Assembly (NCBI GenBank): GCA_036365145.1
Contig: JAEOAD010000658.1
Span: 56,147 to 120,146, forward strand
From: Orientallactaga sibirica
Lineage: Eukaryota; Chordata; Mammalia; Rodentia; Dipodidae
DNA: 64,000 nt
Direction of reading: 5' to 3'
The notes under the pieces: model-generated
What the model was told of the DNA's origin: nothing
The model's database searches: none
What the model saw: only the letters and a program-made list of their open reading frames with translations
Position numbers and translations under genes: made by a program
Shown here: in pieces, positions 55,616-64,000 of the stretch
Layout of the letters: every line of letters begins with the position of its first letter
Position numbering within the stretch: the first letter of the stretch is position 1

Positions 55616-58056
55616 ACTAGGAAATTTGATCTTGCTACACTGAAGACTCTTCGTAAGAAAGCAACTGATTTGGGGATCACAACACGCTTATTTCACACAG
55701 TACTGTATTCGGCAATGAAGGCGTTTGTTTTCTAAACAACCTACATTAGAAATGTGGTTAATCTACTAAATTGTACATCTTGTTAGATTACACAAACTAG
55801 GAAAGTTTGATCGTGCTGCACTGAAGAGTCTTCGTAAGAAAGCAACTCTTTTGGGGAACAGAACAGCATTATTTCAAACAGTACTGTGTTCGGGAATGAA
55901 TGGGTTTGTTTTCTAAACAAACTACTTTAGAAATGAAGGTAGTCTATTAAGTTGTACATCTTGTTAGATTACAAAAACTAGGAAAGTTTGATCTTGTTGC
56001 CCTCAAGACTCTTCTCAAGAAAGCAACTGATTTCGGGAACAGAACAGCCTTATTTCACACAGTACTGTGTTCGGCAATGAAGGCGTTTGTTTTCTAAACA
56101 AACTATGTTAGAAATGTGGTTAATCTACTAAATTGTACATCTTGTTAGATTACACAAACTAGGAAAGGTTGATCTTGCTGCACTGAAGACTCTTCGTAAG
56201 AAAGCAACTCATTTGGAGAACAGAATAGCCTTATTTCACACAGTACTGTGTTTGGCAATGAAGGTGTTTGTTTTCTAAACATACTACGTTAGAAATGTGG
56301 TTAATCTACTAACTTCTACATCTTGTTAGATTACACAAGCTAAGAAAGTTTGACCTTGCTGCACTGAAGACTCTTCGTAAGAAAGCAACTGATTGGGGTA
56401 TCAGAACAAGCTTATTTCACACAGTACTGTGTTCGCAATGAAGGCGTTTGTTTTCTAAAAAAATTACGTTAGAAATGTGTTTAATCTACTAAGTTGTAAA
56501 TCTTGTTAGATTACACAAACTAGGAAAGTTTGATCTTGCTGCACTGAAGACTCTTCGTAAGAAAGCAACTCATTTGGAGAACAGAATAGCCTTATTTCAC
56601 ACAGTACTGTGTTCGGCAATGAAGGTGTTTGTTTTCTAAACAAACTACGTTAGAAATGTGGTTAATCTACGACATTCTACATCTTGTTAGATTACACAAA
56701 CTAGGAAAGTTTGATCTTGCTGCACTGAAGACTATTCGTAAGAAAGCAACTGATTTGGGGATCAGAACACGCTTATTTCACAACGTACTGTGTTCGGCAA
56801 TGAAGGCGTTTGTTTTCTAAACAAACTACGTCACAAAAGTGGTTAATCTACTAAGTTGTACATCTTGTTAGATTACACAAACTAGGAAAGTTTGATCTTG
56901 CTGCACTGAAGAGACTTCGTAAGAAACCAACTCATTTGGGGAACAGCACAGCCTTATTTCACACAGTACTGTGTTAGGGAATGAATGGGTTTGTTTTCTA
57001 AACAAACTACTTTAGAAATGAAGGTAGTCTATTAAGTTGTACATCTTGTTAGATTACAAAAACTAGGAAAGTTTGATCTTGCTGCCCTCAAGACTCTTCT
57101 CAAGAAAGAAACTGATTTGTAGTAACAGAACAGCCTTATTTCACACAGTACTGTGTTCGCAATGAAGGCGTTTGTTTTCTAAACAAACTATGTTAGAAAT
57201 GTGGTTAATCTACTAAATTATACATCTTGTTAGATTACACAAACTAGGAAAGTTTGATCTTGCTGCACTGAAGACTCTTCGTAAGAAAGCAACTCATTTG
57301 GAGAACAGAATAGCCTTATTTCACACAGTACTGTGTTCGGCAATGAAGGTGTTTGTTTTCTAAACATACTACGTTAGAAATGTGGTTAATCTACTAAATT
57401 CTACATCTTGTTAGATTACACAAACTAAGAAAGTTTGACCTTGCTGCACTGAAGACTCTTCGTAAGAAAGCAACTAATTTGGGGAACAGAACAGCCTTAT
57501 TTCACACCGTACTGTGTTCGGCAATGAAGGCGTTTGTTTTCTAAACAAACTACGTTAGAAATGTGGTTAATCTATTAAGTTGTACATCTTGTTAGATTAT
57601 ACAAACTAGGAAAGTTTGATCTTGCTGCACTGAAGACTCTTCGTAAGAAAGCAACTCATTTGCGGAACAGAACAGCCTTATTTCACACAGTACTGCGTTC
57701 GGCAATGAAGGTGTTTGTTTTCTAAACAAACTACGTTAGAAATATGGTTATTCTACTAAATTCTACATCTTGTTAGATTACACAAACTAGGAAAGTTTGA
57801 TCTTGCTGCACTGAAGACTCTTCGTAAGAAAGCAACTCATTTGGAGAACAGAATAGCCTTATTTCATATAGTACTGTGTTTGGCAATGAAGGTGTTTGTT
57901 TTCTAAACAAACTACGTTATAAATGTGGTAAATCTACTAAGTTGTACATCTTGTTAGATTACACAAACTAGGAAAGTTTGATCTTGCTGCACTGAAGAGA
58001 CTTCGTAAGAAACCAACTCACTTGGGGAAGAGCACAGCCTTATTTCACACAGTACT

Positions 58057-60280
58057 GTGTTAGGGAATGAATGGGTTTGTTTTCTAAACAAAGTGCTTTA
58101 GAAATGAAGGTAGTCTATTAACTTGTACATCTTGTTAGATTACAAAAACTAGGAAAGTTTGATCTTGCTTCCCTGAAGACTCTTCTCAAGAAAGCAACTG
58201 ATTTCGGGAACAGAACAGTCTTATTTCACACAGTACTGTGTTCGGCAATGAAGGCGTTTGTTTTCTAAACAAACTACGTTAGAAATGTGGTTAATCTACG
58301 AAGTTGTACATCTTGTTAGATTACACAAACTGGGAAAGTTTGATCTTGCTGCACTGAAGACTCTTCGTAAGAAAGCAACTCATTTGGAGAACAGAATAGC
58401 CTTATTTCACACAGTACTGTGTACGGCAATGAAGGCGTTTGTTTTCTAAACAAACTACGTTAGAAATGAAGGTTGTCTATTAAGTTGTACATCTTGTTAG
58501 ATTACACAAAATAGGAAAGTAGCATCTTGCTGCACTGAAGACTCTTCGTAAGAAAGCATCTCATTTGGGGAACAGTACAGCCTTATTTCACACAGTACTG
58601 TGTTCGGCAATGAAGGCGTTTGTTTTTGAAACAAACTGCGTTAGAAATGTGGTTAATGTACTAAGTTGTACACCTTGTTAGATTATACAATCTAGGAAAG
58701 TTTGATCTTGCTGCACTGAAGACTCTTCGTAAGAAAGCAACTCATTTGGGGATCAGAACAGGCTTATTTCACACAGTACTGTTCGGCAATGAAGGTGTTT
58801 GTTTTCTAAACAAACTACGTTAGAAAATGTGGTTAATCTAGTAAATTCTACGTCTTGTTAGATTACACAAACTAGGAAAGTTTGATCTTGCTGCACTGAA
58901 GACTCTTCGTAAGAAAGCAACTCATTTGGACAACAGAATAGCCTTATTTCACATAGTACTGTGTTTGGCAATGAAGGTGTTTGTTTTCCAAACAAACTAC
59001 GTTATAAATATGGTTAATCTACTATGTTGTACATCTTGTTAGATTACACAAACTAGGAAATTTGATCTTGCTGCACTGAAGACTCTTCGTAAGAAAGCAA
59101 CTCATTTGGAGAACAGAATAACCTTATTTCACATAGTACTGTGTTTGGCAATGAAGGTGTTTGTTTTCTAAACAAACTACATTATAAATGTGGTTAATCT
59201 ACTAAATTGTACATCTTGTTAGATTACCCAAACTAGGAAAGTTTGATCTTGCTGCACTGAAGAGGCTTCGTAAGAAACCAACTCTTTTGGGGAATAGCAC
59301 AGCCTTATTTCACAGAGTACTGTGTTCGGAAATGAATGGGTTTGTTTTCAAAACAAACTATTTTAGAAATGAAGGTAGTCTATTAAGTTGTACATCTTGT
59401 AACATTACAAAAACTAGGAAAGTTTGATCTTGCTGCCCTGAAGACTCTACTCAAGAAAGGAACTGATTTCGGGAACAGAACAGCCTTATTTCACACAGTA
59501 CTGTGTTCGGCAATGAAGGCGTTTGTTTTCTAAACAAACTACGTTAGAAATGTGGTTAATCTTTTAAGTTGTACATCTTGTTAGATTATACAAACTAGGA
59601 AAGTTTGATCTTGCTACAGTGAAGGCTCTTCGTAAGAAAGCAACTCATTTGCGGAACAGAACAGCTTTATTTCACACAGTACTGCATTTGGCAATGACGG
59701 TGTTTCTTTTCTAAACAAACTACGTTAGAAATGTGGTTAATCTACTGAATTCTACATCTTGTTAGATTACACAAACTAGGAAAGTTTGATCTTGCTGCAC
59801 TGACGACTCTTCGTAACAAAGCAACTCATTTCGAGATCAGAACAGGCTTATTTCACACAGTACTGTGTTCGGCAATGAAGGCGTTTGTTTTCTATGCGAA
59901 CTACGTTAGAAATGTGGTTAATCTACTAAATTGTACATCTTGTTAGATTACACAAACTAGGAAAGTTTGATCTTGCTGCACTGAAGACTCTTCGTAAGAA
60001 AGCAACTCATTTGGAGAACAGAATCGCCTTATTTCACATAGTACTGTGTTCGGCAATGAAGGTGTTTGTTTTCTAAACAAACTATGTTAGAAATGTGGTT
60101 AATCTACTAAGTTGTACATCTTGTTAGATTACACAAACTAGGAAAGTTTGATCTTGCTGCACTGAAGACTCTTCGTAAGAAAGCAACTCATTTGGAGAAC
60201 AGAATAGCCTTATTTCACATAGTACTGTTCTTCGGCAATGAAGGTGTTTGTTTTCTAAAAAAACTACGTTATAAATGTGG
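58057..60280 (+). repeat. Segment matched in block C at an offset of 16.2-16.8 kb (second copy)
   Basis: Near copy of 41281-44060 with three units missing. The join lies at about 58445-58466, where a standard acgttagaaatg runs directly into the type-B gaaggttgtc, as expected for exchange between misaligned units at a shared gttagaaatg-like stretch. Confidence 0.8.
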
Positions 60281-60640
60281 TTAATCTCCTAAGTTGTACA
60301 TCTTGTTAGATTACACACACTAGGAAAGTTTGATCTTGCTGCACTGAAGAGTCTTCGTAAGAAACCAACTCATTAGGGGAACAGCACAGCCTTATTTCAC
60401 ACTGTACTGTGTTCGGCAATGAATGGGTTTGTTTTCTAAATAAGGTACTTTAGAAATGAAGATAGTCTATTAAGTTGTACATCTTGTTAGATTACAAAAA
60501 CTAGGAAAGTTTGATCTTGCTGCCTGAAGACTCTTCTCAAGAAAGCAACTGATTTCATGAACAGAACAGCCTTATTTCACACAGTACTGTGTTCGGCAAT
60601 GAAGGCGTTTGTTTTCTAAACAAACTACGTTAGAAATGTG

Positions 60641-63600
60641 GTTCATCTACTATGTTGTACATCTTGTTAGATTACACAAACTAGGAAAGTTTGATCTTGC
60701 TGCACTGAAGACTCTTCGTAAGAAAGCAACTCATTTGGAGAACTGAATAGCCTTATTTCACACAATACTGTGTTCGGCAATGAAGGCGTTTGTTTTCTAA
60801 ACAAACTACGTTAGAAATGTGGTTAATCAACTAAATTGTACATCTTGTTAGATTACACAAACTACGAAAGTTTGATCTTGCTGCAATGAAGACTCTTCGT
60901 AAGAAAGCAACTCATTGGGGGAACAGAACAGCTTTATTTCACACAGTACTGTGTTCGGCAATGAAGGCGTTTGTTTTCTAAACAAACTACGTTATAAATG
61001 TGGTTAATCTACTAAGTTGTACATCTTGTTAGATTACACAAACTAGGAAAGTTTGATCTTGCTGCACTGTAGACTCTTCGTAAGAAAGCAACTCATTTGG
61101 AGAACAGAATCGCCTTATTTCACATACTACTGTGTTCGGCAATGAAGGTGTTTGTTTTCTAAACAAACTATGTTATAAATGTGGTTAATCTACTAAGTTG
61201 TACATCTTGTTAGATTACACAAACTAGGAAAGTTTGATCTTGCTGCACTGAAAAGTCTTCGTGAAAAACCAACTCATTTGGGGAACAGAACAGCCTTATT
61301 TCACACAGTACTGTGTTCGGCAATGAATGGGTTTGTTTTCTAAACAAACTACTTTAGAAATGAAGGTAGTCTATTAAGTTGTACATCTTGTTAGATTACA
61401 CAAACTAGGAAAGTAGCATCTTGCTGAACTGAAGACTCTACGTAAGAAAGCATCTCATTAGGGAACAGTACAGCCTTATTTCACACAGTACTGTGTTCGG
61501 CAATGAAGGCGTTTGTTTTCTAAACAAACTGCGTTAGAAATGTGGTTAATCTACTAAGTTGTACATCTTGTTAGATTACACAAACTAGGAAAGTTTGATC
61601 TTGCTGCACTGAAGACTCTTCGTAAGAAAGCAACTCATTTGGAGAACAGAATCGCCTTATTTCACATAGTACTATGTTCGGCAATGAAGGTGTTTGTTTT
61701 CTAAACAAACTACGTTATAAATGTGGTTAATCTACTAAATTGTACATCTTGTTAGATTACACAAACTACTAAAGTTTGATCTTGCTGCACTGGAGACTCT
61801 TCGTAAGAAAGGAACTTATTTGGGGAACTGAACAGCCTTATTTCACACAGTACTGTGTTCGGCAATGAAGGTGTTTGTTTTCTAAACAAACGACGATATA
61901 AATGTGGTTAATCTACTAAGTTGTACATCTTCTTAGATTACACAAACTAGGAAAGTTTTATCTTGCTGCACTGAAGAGTCTTCGTAAGAAAGAAACTCAT
62001 TTGGGGAACAGAACAGCCTTATTTCACACAGTACTGTGTTCAGCAATGAATGGGTTTGTTTTCTAAACAAACTACTTTAGAAATGAAGGTAGTCTATTAA
62101 GTTGTACATCTTGTTAGATTACAAAAACTAGGAAAGTTTGATCTTGCTGCCCTGAAGACTCTTCTCAAGAAAGCAACTGATTTCGGGAACAGAACAGCCT
62201 TATTTCACACAGTACTGTGTTCGGCAATGAAGGCGTTTGTTTTCTAAACAAACTACGTTAGAAATGTGGTTAATCTACTAAGTTGTACATCTTGTTAGAT
62301 TACACAAACTAGGAAAGTAGCATCTTGCTGCACTGAAGACTCTTCATAAGAAAGCATCTCATTTGGGGAACAGTACAGCCTTATTTCACACAGTACTGTG
62401 TTCGGCAATGAAGGCGTTTGTTTTCTAAACAAACTACGTTAGAAATGTGGTTAATCTACTAAGTTGTACATCTTGTTAGATTATACAAACTAGGAAAGTT
62501 TGATCTTGCTGCACTGAAGACTCTTCGTAAGAAAGCAACTCATTTGGAGAACAGAATCACCTTATTTCACATAGTACAGTGTTCGGCAATGAAGGTGTTT
62601 GTTTTCTAAACCAACTACGTTATAAATGTGGTTAATCTACTAAGTTGTACATCTTGTTAGATTACGCAAACTAGGAAAGTTTGATCTTGCTGCACTGAAG
62701 AGTCTTCGTGAGAAACCAACTCATTTTGGGAACAGAACAGCCTTATTTAACAAAGTACTGTGTTCGGCAATGAATGGGTTTGTTTTCTAAACAAACTACT
62801 TTAGAAATGAAGGTAGTCTATTAAGTTGTACATCTTGTTAGATTACAAAACTAGGAAAGTAGCATCTTGCTGCACTGAAGACTCTTTAAGAAAGCATCTC
62901 ATTTGGGGAACAGTACAGCCTTATTTCACACAGTACTGTGTTCGGCAATGAAGGCGTTTGTTTTCTAAACAAACTGCGTTAGAAATGTGGTTAATCTACT
63001 AAGTTGTACATCTTGTTAGATTATACAAACTAGGAAAGTTTGATCTTGCTGCACTGAAGACTCTTCGTAAGAAAGCAACTCATTTGGGGATCAGAACAGG
63101 CTTATTTCACACAGTACTGCGTTTGGCAATGAAGGCGTTTGTTTTCTAAACTACCTACTTTAGAAATGTGGTTAATCTACTAAGTTGTACATCTTGTTAG
63201 ATTACACAAACTAGGAAAGTTTGATCTTTCTGCACTGAAGACTCTTCCTAAGAAAGCAACTCATTTGTAGAACAGAACTAGCTTACTTCACACAGTACTG
63301 CATTCTGCAATGAAGGTGTTTGTTTTTCTAAAACAAACTACGTTAGAAATGTGGTTAATCTACTAAATTCTACATCTGGTTAGATTACACAAACTAGGAA
63401 AGTTTGATCTTGCTGCACTGAAGACTCTTTCGTAAAGAAAGCAACTTATTTGGGAATCACAACACGCTTATTTCACAAAGTACAGTTTTCTAAACGGCAA
63501 TAAATTTGGCGTTTGTTTTCTAAACAAACTAGGAATGTTTGATTATAAATTTGAAGCAGTACAGCCTCCCAAGTTGTACATCTTGTTAGATTTAACACCA

Positions 63601-64000
63601 ACTAGGAATGTTTGATCTTGATGCACTGAAGAGTCTTCGTGAAGAAAGCAACTCATTTGGGGAACAGTACAGCCTTATTTCACACAGTACTGTGTTCGGT
63701 AATGAATGGATTTGTTTTAAAAAACCTCTACGTTAGAAATGTGGTTAATCTACTGTTGTACATCTTGTTAGATTACACAAACTAGGAAAGTTTTGATCTT
63801 GCTGCACTGAAGAGTCTTCTCAAGAAAACAACTCATTTGGGAACAGAACAGCCTTATTTCACACAGTACTGTGTTCAATGAATGGATTTGTTTTCTAACA
63901 AAACTACTTTAGAAATCGAAGGTAGTCTATTAAGTTGTACATCTTGTTAGGATTACAAAACTAGGAAAGTAGCATCTTGCTGCACTGAAGACTCTTCAGA
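60641..64000 (+). repeat. Array block F: type-B units followed by gtagcatc units
   Basis: Type-B marks start at 61362, 62085, 62809 and 63918 (gaps 723, 724 and 1109 bp: 4, 4 and about 6 units). At 61362, 62809 and 63918 the same unit also carries gtagcatc; after 62085 the gtagcatc unit follows one unit later. Local 4-unit periodicity differs from the 5- and 6-unit rhythm of blocks C and E. The last intact sequence runs to the window edge without leaving the satellite. Confidence 0.8.
63478..63610 (+). repeat. Scrambled chimeric unit
   Basis: After tttcacaaagtac the sequence jumps: agttttctaaacggcaataaatttgg, split here at its parts (agttttctaaacgg, caataaatttgg), precedes a full dyad 1, then aactaggaatgtttgatt, ataaatttgaag, cagtacagcctccc and finally the normal aagttgtacatcttg. 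The pieces come from different unit positions; aactaggaatgtttgat matches the unusual units near 50016 and 63600. Dyad 4 is broken and the middle of the unit is missing. A few short pieces (gcctccc, ataaatttgaag) have no clear source in the unit. It is the most disordered unit in the window. Confidence 0.82.

Larger units (their letters stand above)
49641..60640 (+). repeat. Array block E: regular 6-unit higher-order repeats, related to block C
   Basis: Type-B marks start at 50331, 50511, 53767, 54852, 55935, 57020, 58106, 58468, 59371 and 60458. From 53767 four successive gaps are 1085, 1083, 1085 and 1086 bp, all 6 units, then 2, 5 and 6 units. The 18-unit interval 50511-53767 has no type-B unit and holds standard units with gatcagaacacgc and gaacagaatagcc marks. 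Large parts are near copies of block C (listed separately). The block shows that segments of several kb were copied within this one array. Confidence 0.82.
42301..63976 (+). repeat. Scattered gtagcatc unit variant (8 copies)
   Basis: In eight units aagtttgatc reads aagtagcatc: at 42301, 47333, 48934, 58517, 61411, 62315, 62857 and 63967. The change destroys the right arm of dyad 2. Copies are confined to the last third of the window and become denser towards its end, and most are linked to tctcatt and gaacagtacagcc marks in the same unit, so they form one unit lineage. Confidence 0.85.
1..64000 (+). repeat. 181-bp satellite DNA array, head to tail
   Basis: The 19-base element gtttgttttctaaacaaac recurs every 181 bp or so from the first lines to the last (for example at about 1590, 1771, 26041 and 26222), and all sequence between copies is also repeated. 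About 350 units fit in the window. Every unit read is in the same orientation; no inversion was seen. The window starts near unit position 41 and stops inside a unit, so the array is longer than 64 kb. G+C of the consensus is about 38%. Arrays of this size and unit length are typical of eukaryotic centromeric or pericentromeric heterochromatin (established knowledge); the exact location is inference. The family name and host are unknown to me. No gene interrupts it. Confidence 0.98.

Noticed and set aside
1..64000. CRISPR array: a 19-base palindromic element at regular spacing
   Set aside because: The sequence between palindromes is as repeated as the palindromes, spacing is 181 bp, and no cas-like gene is present.
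1..64000. tRNA, rRNA, Pol III box or telomere-type repeats
   Set aside because: No A/B box pair, cloverleaf, rRNA-like stretch or short telomeric tandem repeat was seen in any unit type.

Overview
The whole 64 kb window is one eukaryotic satellite DNA array. A unit of 181 bp (about 38% G+C) is repeated head to tail about 350 times, always in the same orientation. Both window edges cut through a unit, so the array continues on each side. I found no gene, RNA gene, transposable element, CRISPR array or unique sequence longer than a few tens of bases. Every open frame of about 63 codons is a by-product of the repeat: a TTG in one unit reads through to the TAA at the same place in the next unit.

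Unit length near that of a nucleosome plus linker, strict head-to-tail order, higher-order repeats and dense short dyads all fit a centromeric or pericentromeric satellite. The four CpG positions of the unit are hotspots of TpG and CpA variants, which suggests a genome with cytosine methylation. I do not recognise the family. One stretch (unit positions 57-74) reads somewhat like the conserved part of the Brassicaceae 178-180 bp centromere repeat, from memory only, so a plant is a guess and not a call.

Layout: block A (1-19640) is made of homogeneous units in nested higher-order repeats of 6, 7, 9, 11 and 16 units. Block B (19641-27345) is more mixed; a distinct 'type-B' unit first appears there. 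Block C (27346-44410) is paced by the type-B unit every 5 or 6 units. Block D (44411-49640) is rich in small insertions and deletions. Block E (49641-60640) carries near copies of parts of block C at offsets of about 16.2-16.8 and 17.7 kb. Block F (60641-64000) alternates type-B units with units in which one dyad is destroyed, and ends with a scrambled unit near 63.5 kb.

Each standard unit holds four short dyad-symmetric elements: an 8-3-8 hairpin, a 6-5-6 hairpin, a 5-1-5 near-palindrome and a 14-bp perfect palindrome. This regular dyad load, the layered higher-order structure and the CpG decay are the most interesting signals here. All counts were made by eye and none was checked by alignment software.
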